Counted from the stretch's first letter, positions 7,870 through 17,921 are shown. The stretch: 64,000 nt of DNA from Bacteroidales bacterium (GCA_016705005.1 JADIZB010000019.1:1-64000); one strand, 5' to 3'. A program made the numbers and translations. Notes: generated by a model from the letters alone, not told the origin.

Positions 7870-7930
7870 TCACCGGCCCGACTTCTGATCAGTTCTTCTG
7901 GTTTTTGCCGTATGATGCGGTTGATTATTT
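7870..7930 (-). pseudogene. Decayed fragment of the adjacent NUC1 nuclease gene
   Basis: The segment 7877-7925 resembles 8400-8450 inside the nuclease gene (compare CTTCTGATCAGTTCTTCTGG with TTCTGACCAGCTCCTCCAG), followed by similar GATGCGGTTGATT/GATGCCGCGGTTAAA text. It has no open frame. The pattern fragment + repeat + fragment + repeat suggests an old duplication of the nuclease 3' region with the palindromic element. Confidence 0.5.
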
Positions 7931-8945
7931 ACTGAGATACTGAACTTACGTAGTTGGTTGAAAGAATATACCCCTCTGTCCTTCGGACATCTCCCCTTTG
8001 AAGAGGGGAGAACCTTCCAAACGGGGAAAGTACTGGCGCTGAAGCCCTGTCCCCGGATTTTTCGCGCGCATCGTTCTGGTTGACAGACCTGGTATATTTC
8101 CAGTTCCAGCAATCAATACACAGGGTTTTTTCGATCTGCTTTTCCTGCTTGTCGGGCAGGGCCGGAAAGAAATCGATGCCCGTGAATTTTTCGACACTGT
8201 CGATGGTTACGGCAAAGCTTTGCAGCGGCAGCGACGAACCGGAATTGGGAAGGATAAATCCGATGCCGTTATATCCCTGTTCCCGGGAATCGAGAATGAC
8301 CTTGTAAAAATAATCGGGCACCGAAACCTTGTCCGGGCCGATGGCGTTAAGCCCTGGGTTCAGCACAGGGCCGGTTACAATATAGATTGCCTCATATTCG
8401 CCGGCCCAGTTTCTGACCAGCTCCTCCAGTTTTTTCCAGATGCCGCGGTTAAAGGAAGGCACCTGTGGACTCATGTTGCTGTAATAAAACGATTCTGCCA
8501 TGGAGGCCGGCGACCAGCCCATATCCGCCGCAGGTGCCAGATGCCCGCGGTCGTAGCCGGAACCTTCATAATCCCTGTCGGTGGCGGTTCCGTTCTTTAC
8601 GTCTGGATCGGGTTTGAATTTATCCGTCCTTTCAACCGATTTTTCGGTCTCCTCTTTCGTGAGTTCATAAGCAATCCAGCGTGCCTGTTTGTGCTGGTCG
8701 TTGAACAGCAACGAATAGGCGGTATGGGATATCACCTGATCATCCGGCTTTGTCTTCGGGATCTCCAGCCTTTTGACAGGCTTCGGTTTCTCTGCGCGGG
8801 AGGTGGTATCGGCATATTGCCATGTGCCGTCGTCATACAGTTGTATCAAGACTTTTTTCTCTAGACGGGGTTTGCCGGCTTCCTGGCCAGGGCTGATGGT
8901 CTGTAAGGCAAAAAGGGACAACAAAATAAGGGTAAGGGTTCTCAT
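7929..8945 (-). CDS. Secreted DNA/RNA non-specific endonuclease (NUC1 family) with repeat-derived C-terminal tail
   Basis: A 338-residue protein with an N-terminal signal peptide (residues 1-20, ending near SPGQ). The NUC1 active-site motif DRGH is at 132-135, within GSGYDRGHLAPAADM. SNMSPQ with metal-binding N157 and a second conserved Asn at 166 are also present, so the catalytic set is complete. The enzyme should cut DNA and RNA outside the cytoplasm, using a divalent metal. The family domain ends near CIDCWNWK (276-283). Residues from about 305 to 338 are encoded by the dispersed repeat at 7934-8030, so the present C-terminus is a read-through into that element. The gene stands alone and converges on hipT. 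Confidence 0.9.
   Translation of the reverse strand: MRTLTLILLSLFALQTISPGQEAGKPRLEKKVLIQLYDDGTWQYADTTSRAEKPKPVKRLEIPKTKPDDQVISHTAYSLLFNDQHKQARWIAYELTKEETEKSVERTDKFKPDPDVKNGTATDRDYEGSGYDRGHLAPAADMGWSPASMAESFYYSNMSPQVPSFNRGIWKKLEELVRNWAGEYEAIYIVTGPVLNPGLNAIGPDKVSVPDYFYKVILDSREQGYNGIGFILPNSGSSLPLQSFAVTIDSVEKFTGIDFFPALPDKQEKQIEKTLCIDCWNWKYTRSVNQNDAREKSGDRASAPVLSPFGRFSPLQRGDVRRTEGYILSTNYVSSVSQ
7934..8030. repeat. Dispersed palindromic repeat, copy 2 (inside the nuclease 3' end)
   Basis: Matches 7744-7840 with few changes. The hairpin CTCCCCTTT-GA-AGAGGGGAG at 7991-8010 has one mismatched pair. It supplies the stop codon and the last ~33 codons of the nuclease gene on the minus strand. Confidence 0.8.
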
Positions 8946-9141
8946 ATTTCAGGGGTTTCTGATGTCTGTAACAAGCTAAGGTACTCATTTTTTCCGGTTA
9001 ACCGGAGATTTTCTGCCATGGGTAAACAACATTTTCCGGGGCACACTTCGGGAAACAGGTGCCTGAGGTCAGGCCTGTTTGCCAGGCGCTCAGTCATGTG
9101 GAGGCAGCAGGGCAGCCTGCCGTTCAGTAACTCCGGTGGCA

Positions 9142-9188
9142 CTCATCTGAACCTGCCCTACCCACGCCAATGGCGGGGGGAGGATGAG
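9142..9188. repeat. REP-like element with CTCATC/GATGAG ends
   Basis: Shares ACCTGCCCTACCCACGCCAA and the GGCGGG core with 13217-13266, bounded by short inverted ends CTCATC...GATGAG. It is the only structured part I see in the 8946-9291 intergenic gap, the rest of which holds no gene that I can support. Confidence 0.65.
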
Positions 9189-9291
9189 CAATAACATCGG
9201 TCTTACATTTTACTGCGGGAAAAATTAAAAAAATGAATATCGCTGTAATAATCCGGTCAGGAATGCCACCAATGATTTAAAACAAAGAATC

Positions 9292-9564
9292 ATGAAACAG
9301 GAACTTTCAACCGGCAATACTGTCAACTCCTTCAAAATCAACCGCTGGGCCTATGCTGCTTTTGTTATACTGTCTGCTGTACTCTGGATTACAGGCGATA
9401 CCTCTTCTGCAGTCATCAACTTTTCCATTGCCATGGTATTCGACCCTTTCGATCAGGAGGTAAAATGGGGCCAACGCCCGCTTTATCAGAGAATCTGGAT
9501 GATTGCCCATGTGTGCCTGAGCTTTGCAGGATTGTTTTTTACGATCTTCGGTGATATAAAGTAA
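9292..9564 (+). CDS. Small membrane protein, unknown
   Basis: A 90-residue protein with two predicted membrane segments (about 20-38 and 68-86), separated by a loop rich in charged and aromatic residues (FDPFDQEVKWGQRPLYQRIW). No family recognised, though short two-helix proteins of this shape are common in Bacteroidota. The ATG follows AAAGAATC. It lies 19 bp before the TraB-like gene and may be its first operon partner. Confidence 0.7.
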   Translation: MKQELSTGNTVNSFKINRWAYAAFVILSAVLWITGDTSSAVINFSIAMVFDPFDQEVKWGQRPLYQRIWMIAHVCLSFAGLFFTIFGDIK

Positions 9565-9583
9565 CTCATTAACAACGCTAAAC

Positions 9584-10468
9584 ATGAAAAAACAATTTAT
9601 TATTTTATCCTTCTTCCTGCTCACCTACGGACTTGTTCCCGGACAGTCTGAAGGCAACACCCGGTCACTGCTCTGGAAAGTCCATGGCAAGGGAACCCAG
9701 CAACCATCCTGGATATTCGGAACCATGCACCTGCTCACCAATACGTATATTGACACCCTCCCCGCTGTCAAAGAGGCCTTTTATTCAAGTAAAACCGTTG
9801 CTGTTGAGTTACTGATTGATGAAACAGTACAGACGAAAATAATGGAAGCTTCTCTTTTGAAAGAAGGCACACTGAAACAGATTCTGCCCGACAGCTCCTA
9901 CGCTTTGCTGGATCAGTGGTTTAAAAATGAAGCCGGGATTGATCTGACTGCTTTTGATGCTTACAACCCTGTTGCGGTCATGACTTTTGTGATGGGTATT
10001 GCGCAAATGAAGTATTTCCCCAATCCTCCGGGAACGATGCAACTGGATGGCTATTTTGCCGAAGAAGCCCGCAAGGGAAAAAAGGAATTGATCGGTCTCG
10101 ACACCATTGAGATACAGATAGATGCACTGTTTAACAGTTTTACTACAGACCGCCAGATTGAGCTGTTGAACGAATTTCTGTACAGCAATAAAAGTGTACA
10201 GGAACAGATCACATTGTTGTATGATGCTTACCTGGCCCAGGACCTTGTAAAAATGGAAGAGCTGATGTACGGATCCTATACAAAGGAAGAAATCGGGGTT
10301 CTGCTTGACAACCGGAACAAATACTGGGTTGAGCAGCTGAGTACAAAAATGAACGAACAATCCGTATTTTTGGCAGTCGGCGCCTTGCATCTGCCGGGCG
10401 AAAACGGGCTGATTGAGCTGCTCAGGGCCCGTGGATTTACTGTTGAAGCCGTTAAAACCAACCACTGA
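9584..10468 (+). CDS. TraB/GumN (Tiki-like) family protein
   Basis: A 294-residue protein with signal peptide (1-20). The family hallmarks are present: SLLWKVHGKG at the start of the mature protein, the first metal/active-site motif GTMHLL, KELIGLDTIEIQIDALF in the middle, and the closing motif FLAVGALHLPGENGLIELLRARG. The paired GxxH motifs resemble the catalytic set of Tiki/TraB metal-dependent proteases; proteolysis in the periplasm is possible but not proven for bacterial members. The stop codon is immediately followed by the TTG start of the sigma factor gene, so the genes are co-transcribed. Confidence 0.88.
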   Translation: MKKQFIILSFFLLTYGLVPGQSEGNTRSLLWKVHGKGTQQPSWIFGTMHLLTNTYIDTLPAVKEAFYSSKTVAVELLIDETVQTKIMEASLLKEGTLKQILPDSSYALLDQWFKNEAGIDLTAFDAYNPVAVMTFVMGIAQMKYFPNPPGTMQLDGYFAEEARKGKKELIGLDTIEIQIDALFNSFTTDRQIELLNEFLYSNKSVQEQITLLYDAYLAQDLVKMEELMYGSYTKEEIGVLLDNRNKYWVEQLSTKMNEQSVFLAVGALHLPGENGLIELLRARGFTVEAVKTNH

Positions 10469-10942
10469 TTGAGCGAAAAGGATTTTTTAGCCAGACTTAG
10501 AGAGCACCAGGGTATTGTTTATAAACTGGTGCACTTGTATGCCGATACGGAAGAAGACAAAAAAGACCTGTATCAGGAAATCCTCCTGCAGGCCTGGAAG
10601 TCATATCCGGGATTCCGGGGCGAGTCTAAATTCAGTACCTGGCTCTACCGTCTGTGCCTGAATACAATTTTTACCCTTCAGAAAAAAGTCAACAGAATAG
10701 AATACACCGACACCATGCAGTTTGAAGAGTCGTTTGCCACAGAAACCCATGTCAATGATTCGGAAAGACTATATAAGGCTTTACGGACACTGGCTGAAAC
10801 AGAAAGGGCCATAGTTTCTCTTCATCTGGACGGATACAGTAATCCGGAAATCGGAACAATACTGGGTATCACACCAAACCTTGTGGGCGTAAAGTTTTAC
10901 CGGGCCAAACAGCAACTGGCTTCACTTCTAAAAAATATATGA
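10469..10942 (+). CDS. ECF-type RNA polymerase sigma factor
   Basis: A 157-residue sigma-70 family protein. Region 2 covers about 10-75 (DLYQEILLQAWKSYPGFRG, then STWLYRLCLNTI). Region 4 covers about 100-155, with the HTH GYSNPEIGTILGITPNLVGVK. It starts at TTG 10469, directly after the TGA of the TraB gene, so translational coupling is likely. It overlaps the following membrane protein by an ATGA junction, the usual layout for an ECF sigma factor and its membrane regulator. It should direct RNA polymerase to a small regulon, perhaps including this operon. Confidence 0.9.
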   Translation: MSEKDFLARLREHQGIVYKLVHLYADTEEDKKDLYQEILLQAWKSYPGFRGESKFSTWLYRLCLNTIFTLQKKVNRIEYTDTMQFEESFATETHVNDSERLYKALRTLAETERAIVSLHLDGYSNPEIGTILGITPNLVGVKFYRAKQQLASLLKNI

Positions 10943-11547
10943 TGGATTCAAAGAAAGTGTGGCAAAACATCGGCGGGGAAGAAGGGATGCTGGAGAACCT
11001 TATGAAAGAGGGCAACTTCAGCCGCATCCATTCCAAACATCCCCTTTCAAAACTCCGCAATACCCTCCGGATATCAATCTTCTTGTCTGCCATGATCACA
11101 ATGGTATACATTCTCTTTATCTTTCTCATACCGGTATGGCAAATTACCCTTGCCCTGATCATACTGACCCTTTATAACCTTTTCATCGTTTATGACAGCC
11201 GGAAGTTATATAAAAAGTTACCGGATGGGGTGCTTCCCGAAAACAGTCTGAAAGAAGAGCTGAGTTTTCATTACGGGGCCTTTATGCAATGGTGGCATTT
11301 GCAGCAACGGACCAGCATCTTCATCTACCCGGTTGCTGCTGCGGGTGGATTCATCTGGGGTGGGATGATGGGATCGGGGAAAACGGTGGAGGCCTTCCTC
11401 TATAATCCGGCTATGCTCATTATCCTTGGTATTATCCTGCTGGTTCTGGTGCCCCTCAGTTACTGGTTTGCCAGAATCCTGTTTCAGCAGATGTACGGAC
11501 GTCATCTGAAAAAACTGAAACAGCTGATAGAATCGATGGAGTCCTGA
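10939..11547 (+). CDS. Four-helix membrane protein, possible anti-sigma partner
   Basis: A 202-residue protein with a cytosolic N-terminus (1-45, KVWQNIGGEEGMLENLMKEG) and four predicted membrane segments (about 48-68, 70-88, 125-142, 150-175). The C-terminal tail is lysine-rich. No zinc-binding anti-sigma motif (HxxxCxxC) is present. The regulatory role is inferred only from the 4-bp overlap with the ECF sigma gene; similar unannotated partners often follow ECF genes in Bacteroidota. The 11548-11774 stretch after it holds no gene that I recognise. Confidence 0.75.
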   Translation: MMDSKKVWQNIGGEEGMLENLMKEGNFSRIHSKHPLSKLRNTLRISIFLSAMITMVYILFIFLIPVWQITLALIILTLYNLFIVYDSRKLYKKLPDGVLPENSLKEELSFHYGAFMQWWHLQQRTSIFIYPVAAAGGFIWGGMMGSGKTVEAFLYNPAMLIILGIILLVLVPLSYWFARILFQQMYGRHLKKLKQLIESMES

Positions 11548-11774
11548 ATTTCAGGAGGCACTCAATTATTGATAATTGCCAACATAGCCGGTATGAGCCT
11601 TGCAGGCGGTGGAGGTCGGGCTGCTTGCCCCGCAGAAACGTAGTGCAGCCAGAAGAGCCGTTACCAACCGGGAATAACTTGTTGAAACCCTATGGCACCG
11701 GCATTTAGTTTAAGGTTTACTTACCTTATCCGGTAATTACGGTTTACAGAACTGAAGCCTCCTCAGCGCCTGAA

Positions 11775-12956
11775 CTACTTATGTATAAGTTTCCGGTAAC
11801 CTGAAGAGTTTCCGTTTTCAGCCCTTACAAAATATATTCCTGCAGGGAACGATGACAAGTCGAATTCATATTGACTTTCATTGCTTAACTCCTGTTCCAT
11901 AACTTTAGCCCCATAGGTGTTAAAAACAGAAACCATTCCCCCGGAAACGGGTTTTACAAAATCCAGTTTAACAAATCCCTCAGTGGGATTGGGGAAAATG
12001 CTGAACCCGGCATGGTTTTCCGCAGGGCTGTCAAAAACAGACGCGGGTTTTTCAAAGCCGGATATCCGGATAACCTTATTGTCACCTCCAAAGGTTGAGA
12101 ACAGGAAATCACCAGTCACCGGATCAATCAGAGCACCTTCGGCTCCGGTAAGCCCGGTAACCATCTGCCTGACAGTTGACGGAACCGGCAGACCGTATTC
12201 TCCCACCTCAAAAACAACCACGGTTCCGTTACCATACGAGGAAATAACCATCGACAAATTGGGAAAAGCTGCTGAACCTGCAGGTATATAAGCGATTCCT
12301 TCAGGACCTGCAGCATCGGGAAGAACAGAAACTTCTGCAACTTTGGTTGAAAAAAAATACTGACCACTGGCCTCTCTGGTATAGGGAACATTGTACATAA
12401 TTCCTGCATTGTAAGAAGAAAATACCAGGCCACCGGCTCCGGGATATCCTGCAGGCACAAAAGCCAGGGCACCCACTGAAGGCGTGACACCGAATTCAGT
12501 CAATGAATTGCTGATGTAGGTATTATCCGGAAGCACCTGGCCAAGTTCATTCATGCTGTATCTGGTAAAAAGCAGCGTCCCGTACTGATCAAACAGAATG
12601 CCTCCGTCGTTGTTGGGCGCGGCTAAGTAAAGTACCGCTGAACCATCGAAACCTGTAATTTGCTTCGTTTCCGGGTCCCTGATCAATCCGACTGTATAAA
12701 GACTTCCGCCACTGTTGTTGGCACTTCCGCCAATGTATAGCGTATTCGGCTGATCAGGTCTGATTGTCAGGCCTCCGTATTGTGAAGGCAGTTGTTCAAC
12801 GCTTCCAAGGTTCGTTAAGGTGTAACCTGCTGCCACGAAATCATCAGTCAGGGTTTGTGAATATCCGGGCAAACACGCCAGCAGCACCAAAGCCGGCAGG
12901 CTTTTCTTTACCAAAACGGATGAACATTTCGCGAATAGGTGTATAAGTGTTTTCAT
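11775..12956 (-). CDS. T9SS-exported protein with beta-propeller-like body
   Basis: A 393-residue protein. The N-terminal signal sequence covers about residues 1-33 (VLLACLPGYSQ at its end). A central region of Gly/Asn-rich strands (GGLTIRPDQPNTLYIGGSAN and later similar turns) resembles a propeller. The C-terminal type A sorting domain is about 320-393, with SIFPNPTEGFVKLDF, NTYGAKV and the closing FPAGIYFVRAENG...YRKLIHK. The T9SS would carry it across the outer membrane and attach it to the surface or release it. The enzymatic or binding role is unknown. It stands alone on the minus strand. Confidence 0.85.
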   Translation of the reverse strand: MKTLIHLFAKCSSVLVKKSLPALVLLACLPGYSQTLTDDFVAAGYTLTNLGSVEQLPSQYGGLTIRPDQPNTLYIGGSANNSGGSLYTVGLIRDPETKQITGFDGSAVLYLAAPNNDGGILFDQYGTLLFTRYSMNELGQVLPDNTYISNSLTEFGVTPSVGALAFVPAGYPGAGGLVFSSYNAGIMYNVPYTREASGQYFFSTKVAEVSVLPDAAGPEGIAYIPAGSAAFPNLSMVISSYGNGTVVVFEVGEYGLPVPSTVRQMVTGLTGAEGALIDPVTGDFLFSTFGGDNKVIRISGFEKPASVFDSPAENHAGFSIFPNPTEGFVKLDFVKPVSGGMVSVFNTYGAKVMEQELSNESQYEFDLSSFPAGIYFVRAENGNSSGYRKLIHK

Positions 12957-13216
12957 TTTAAGTGTTTTTGATAACCAAAGTTACAAAGAGAAAAAGCAAA
13001 TCCAACATTATCAGCTCAAACTTTAATCACCCTACTGAACCAGCACCGGAAGCACTTATCCGGAGATGAGCTTCAACCCTGGTTTTACCTGACTACCGGT
13101 TTACACGCCTTCGGCGGACAGGCAGGTCTGGAACTTTGAGATTTATGTATATTCCAAACACAGTGCCCCGGATGGTCTCGACCACCCATGGCCAGCCGTG
13201 ACCAACCCCGGAGGCC

Positions 13217-13266
13217 CTCATCCAAACCTGCCCTACCCACGCCAAAGGCGGGAGGGAGTGGATGAG
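13217..13266. repeat. REP-like element, second copy
   Basis: Bounded by CTCATCCA and TGGATGAG as perfect inverted ends around a core shared with 9142-9188. The rest of the 12957-13396 gap holds ACTTTTGACTTTTGAGC-type oligomers (13320-13385) and no gene. Confidence 0.65.
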
Positions 13267-13396
13267 CGCCAACCTCAGAGTTAGCTTTGACCTTTTTACC
13301 TGCCTGGAAATCGGCGGACAGCTTTTACTTTTGACTTTTGAGCTTTGCAAAGGCGGGAAACTTTAACTTTGAGCTTGAAAACTTGAGCTTCACTCC

Positions 13397-16300
13397 CTAC
13401 TCCCACTGGGGCAACCGTCCCGGTGTATAAGGCACACCCGCTTTCTCCATTTCCGCTTCGATGGCAGGCAGGTCAACCTGGCTGATCTGTTTCAGTTGTG
13501 CATGGATCGGTGTAAATTCATCCATGACAATATCGTAGCTGCGGCGGTGCGTAGCGGTAGGTGCCGATGTGCTTCCATAAAACGCATAAATGATGTTTCC
13601 CATCCTTTCATTGATGCAAACCGGTGCCGGCGGGTTTTCTTCACGGCTGGCTTTGGGTTGCTTTCCGTTAAAGGCAAAAAGGATATCATCCACCTTCAGC
13701 GATAGGGTGTACAACCTGGCCAGAAGTTCGGGAGAAGCGCCCGGGGCCTGGTGTACGGCCTGCATCATGGTGGATATTTTTCCTGATAGTTCACCGGCAA
13801 AATTATCGGTACCCTGAACCTTGCGGATCAGTTCGGCAACCTGCTGCTGGAAGGCCACCAGTGCGGCACGGTCTTCGGCCGGCAGGGTGGTGTTGTTGAG
13901 CACCACCGCTTCAAACGGCGTCGGGCCGACCAGTTCCTTTACTTCCCCTCCTGCCCTGACCGACATGGAAACCTTGTATTTCCCCGGCATAACAAACAGG
14001 CCTGAGTTGACCTCGGCGAAAGGATCGAACCTGCCACCATTGCCGTTGACGGGTGATGTTCCTGCATAACGCAGATCCCAGTTGGTGCGGTTCAGCCCCT
14101 TTGAGGGCTTGCTGTATATCCTGCGTACCACCCGATCCTGATTGTCGGTTATGGTGAAGACCAGGTAAGGAGGCAATTCATTCTTCTCAGCCCTGAGTTC
14201 TGCTTCCGTCGGTTGCGGTATTCTTTCTCCTTTTTTGAACAGCTCCTTTTCTTTATCCTGCCTTTTTTCGAGGAGGGTCTGGGGAACCTCTTTCAGCCAC
14301 CATGAGAAGGTGGCACCGAAGTCAGGATTTTTTGCTGCAAAATAAGACGATCCCTGTCCGTATTTCCCCCGGTTTCCACAAACATCAGGGCGTTCTTGAT
14401 CCCGAAAAGGTGTGCCGGGCTCTCCATAATGGCCTTATTGACTGTCCGCAGCGGGGTGTAATCTTCCATGATGTAAAATCCACGTCCGAAGGTGGCCAGT
14501 ACCAGGTCATTCTCACGTTTCTGAATAACCATATCCCTTACCGAAATGGTCGGAAGCCCGCTCTTCAGGGCGGTCCACTGACCACCCCCGTCGATGCTGA
14601 AATAAACGCCGAATTCTGTCCCCACAAAAAGAAGATCCGGATTGACATGATCCTGTACAATACAGTGAACCGTCCCGTTCTTCGGAAGATTGGAAGCAAT
14701 GGAGACCCATGTCTTCCCCTTATCGGAACTTTTCAGCAGGTATGGCCTGAAATCATCGCGTTTGATGTTGTCAAAGGCAGCAAAAACAACATTTTCATCA
14801 AACTGTGAAGCAAGGATATCTGCAACAAAGGTGTATTCGGGTACGCCGGGGAACTTTCCTGCCTTACTCCACGTTTTTGCATCACCGGTTACCTGGACCA
14901 GCCCGTCGTCGGTTCCGGCATAGATCAGGTTTTCCTTTACCGGTGACTCTTCCAGTGAAACGATCAGGCCATACTGCGAAGTGGACACATCCTTGGCCAC
15001 CGCGTCGGCACTCCAGTATTTGCCCATAACCGGCCAGGTGTTGCGGTCGGTACCTGTCGATAAATCCTCGGAGATCACCTGCCAGGTATTGCCCCGGTCA
15101 TCGCTCCTGAAAACTTTATTGGCTGCCACATACAGCCGCGTTGGTGAATGTTTGCTGATAAACAGCGGGGTATCCCAGTACCATTTATAGGTATCTTCCC
15201 CTTTGCGTGGCTCCGGACGGATATCAATGGCTTCCCCGCTCTTTCTGTCGTATCGGACCATGTTACCGTACTGCGCTTCGGCATATACAATGTTGGGATC
15301 GGTCGGATCAACCGCTGTCCAGAATCCATCACCGCCATTGGTGACAAACCATTCATCGTTCACAACGCCAAGGCCGCTCAGGTTGCGCGATGGGCCACCC
15401 ATGCTGCTGTTATCCTGGGTTCCGCCGTAAACGTAATAAAAAGGAAGGCTGTTATCGACATTTACCCTGTAAAACTGGGTTACCGGCAGGTTGTTCTTGA
15501 AATGGAAGTCCTGTCCGCCATCCCAGGTTTCATAGATTCCACCATCACCACCGATCAGGTAATGGTTTGTATTTGAAGGATCAATCCACATGGCATGATC
15601 GTCAACATGGCGGTTTTTGGTGCTCACATTTTTCCAGGTTTTCCCACCGTCTTCGGTATATTGCGAAAAAGTCTCCACTGAATAAACCTTGTCTTTATCC
15701 CCGGGATCACCGTATATTTCATTGTAGTATTGTCCCTGCGCAGTGTGCCCGCTCATTTTCGACCAGGATGCCCCCCGGTCGGTGGTCCGGAAGAATCCAC
15801 CGGTTTCACCGGCAGCTTCTATGATCGCATAAAGGATATCAGGATTGGCCGGAGAAATGGCAATCCCGATTCCTCCCACATCGCCTGAAGGCAGTCCGGA
15901 AGCAAGTTTCTCCCAGGTGGCCCCGGCATCGGTTGATTTCCAGATGCCCGATTCAGGTCCGCCTCCGATTTTTGTAAAGTCATGACGCCGGCGCTGTTCG
16001 GATGTTGCATACAATACAGACGGATTACGCGGATCGAGGATAACATTGTTTACCCCGGTATTTTCGCTGATGTTCAGCACCTTGTTCCAGGTTTTGCCAC
16101 CATCGGTTGTTTTAAAGAGGCCACGGTCGCCACCCGGCCCCCAGACAGATCCTTCAGCAGCCACGTAAACCACATTGGTATTCCGGGGATCAATCGCGAT
16201 CATTCCGATCTGCCGTGATTCCTTCAGACCCATGTTTTTCCAGCTTTTGCCCCCGTCGGTTGTTTTGTAAACACCATCGCCATACCCCAGTGCCCGCTGG

Positions 16301-16575
16301 TGATTGTTTTCACCGCTGCCGGCCCACACCACATTGGTATTTTCAGGATCCATGGCCAGACAACCGATGGAATAGGATCCGTAATTATCAAACACCGGCT
16401 CCCATGTTGTTCCTGCATTCCGGGTTTTCCAGATGTGACCGGAAGCTACAGCCACATAATACTCAGCAATATTCTTTGGATTTACGGCAAAATCAGCAAT
16501 CCTGCCTGAACAATAGGCTGGTCCTATAGATCTGAATTTCAGCCCGTTAAAATCTCCGGCCTTCAGGGTGTCCAT
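13397..16575 (-). pseudogene. Sortilin/BNR-repeat (VPS10-like) glycosyl-hydrolase-type protein, frameshifted
   Basis: Two minus-strand frames (16575-14293 and 14176-13397, the second open upstream to about 14372) encode consecutive parts of one ~1,060-residue protein. The first part has many BNR/Asp-box turns (TTDGGKSWKNM, STDAGATWEKL, SDKGKTWVSI) forming propellers like sortilin and GH74-type proteins. The second is the usual C-terminal region (LVFTITDNQDRVVRRIYSKP, then the SGLFVMPGKYKVSM segment). The frames switch at a run of five C (14366-14370); six would restore ETGGKYGQG continuity. The start is also odd: sequence encoding a signal-peptide-like ILITAFLTLPFGGFAQ lies in frame upstream of ATG 16575, but no ATG/GTG/TTG precedes it after the in-frame stop near 16703. 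It is either a decaying gene or an assembly error plus an unusual start. Confidence 0.8.
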
Positions 16576-16886
16576 TACCTTCGAGGGTTGCTTTTTCTGG
16601 GCAAAACCACCAAAAGGTAAGGTAAGAAAAGCTGTAATTAAAATGTCAGAAAAACCATGCGGGAGGGCATGATTATTGACGTAACTTTGCAGCCCGAAAA
16701 ATCAGCGTTCTTTGTCCCGGCTTGTACCGGTAATGTGGATGTGTTCATAGATTATTAGTTTTGGGATTGGGAAAATTATTAAAAATCCCTCTGGTGCTCA
16801 CTGTCAAAAATAGTATAAAACCGGTAACCATCAACTTCCGGTCAGTTGTAAATAACTCTTTCTCCACGGGGAAAAACCTGATTATC

Positions 16887-17849
16887 ATGAAAAAAATCCT
16901 GTTTGTTTCGTTGGTTTTACTATTATTCATCCCGGTTTCCTTCAGTCAGACCTCAGGAAAATGCGCATTCACAGCCTCTGACAATACCAGGCATTATCCT
17001 GACACACAAGGCGATAACATTAACAGGACTGTTGATTGCGATACCCTCCGGTATCCTCTTTCAGGCGAAATTATTTACTATTATATGCTGCCCCCGGGTG
17101 TCGGATACATTACCGGCAATAACAGCTATATGGATAAAGCCAAAGCCGAATATTTTTCTGATTTTGAAGCTGGAACTTCCATTTCAGGACTGTTTGTTGA
17201 TTTTGTCATTGCAAAAAATGCAAACAATCCTGAGATTACCTTTGCCATCTGGAACAATGCCGGGGCCAACGGAAAACCGGGACAGATGGTTGTGTCAGCG
17301 ACCAAACCACTTTGGGCCATTGCAGCTGATGTTACCAATGAACACGCCACAAAAGTTAATTTCGATCAGCCTTATACCGTTACCGGACCGTTTTATGCTG
17401 GAGTTATTCTCCCTTCCTCAACAGGCGATACCCTGGCTATATGGTGTCGTAAACATGTAACAGGATACAATGGTACCGCCTGGGAACAATGGTCTACCAA
17501 TGCCTGGTACCCTTTTAATGATCCTGATTCCTGGGGTGAAAACATGCAGACTACCATGACCATACATCCTATTGTTTGTCAACCGGTCGGGCTCGAAGAA
17601 GTGGCCGATCCTGAGGTTACCATCCATCCCAATCCTGCAACCGGAGTGGTTAACATTTCCCTTTGGAAAAGCACTTCCGGCATCAGCCTAAAAATCATCA
17701 ACATGACCGGACAAAGGGTTTATACACGTTCATATCCGGCTTCTTTTACCAATTTCAACATCGATCTCAGCTTTATCCCCAAAGGCGTTTATATGCTTCA
17801 GCTCACCGATGGCAAAAGGAAACACAGTCAGAAGCTGATCCTCCGTTAA
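16887..17849 (+). CDS. T9SS-exported protein, unknown body
   Basis: A 320-residue protein from ATG 16887 (MKKILFVSLVLLLFIPVSFS, a clear signal peptide; the longer frame from 16761 has no start signal). The central domain of about 200 residues is rich in aromatic and Asn/Gly residues with no family that I recognise. The C-terminal sorting domain covers about 250-320, with VTIHPNPATGVVNISL, IINMTGQRVY and FIPKGVYMLQLTDGKRKHSQKLILR. Probably displayed at the cell surface or secreted. Confidence 0.82.
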   Translation: MKKILFVSLVLLLFIPVSFSQTSGKCAFTASDNTRHYPDTQGDNINRTVDCDTLRYPLSGEIIYYYMLPPGVGYITGNNSYMDKAKAEYFSDFEAGTSISGLFVDFVIAKNANNPEITFAIWNNAGANGKPGQMVVSATKPLWAIAADVTNEHATKVNFDQPYTVTGPFYAGVILPSSTGDTLAIWCRKHVTGYNGTAWEQWSTNAWYPFNDPDSWGENMQTTMTIHPIVCQPVGLEEVADPEVTIHPNPATGVVNISLWKSTSGISLKIINMTGQRVYTRSYPASFTNFNIDLSFIPKGVYMLQLTDGKRKHSQKLILR

Positions 17850-17921
17850 TCCCGGTTCCGGAACTCCGGCTTTCTCCCGTTTATATGTCACACCTGTTTT
17901 CAGGGATCAACACCTTACCCC

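Noticed and set aside
8080..8979. Long plus-strand frames opposite the NUC1 gene
   Set aside because: They are antisense to a gene with a complete active-site motif and signal peptide, and have no recognisable domain.
16761..16886. 42-codon upstream extension of the T9SS protein
   Set aside because: The ATG at 16887 gives a textbook signal peptide; the upstream part would precede and block it.
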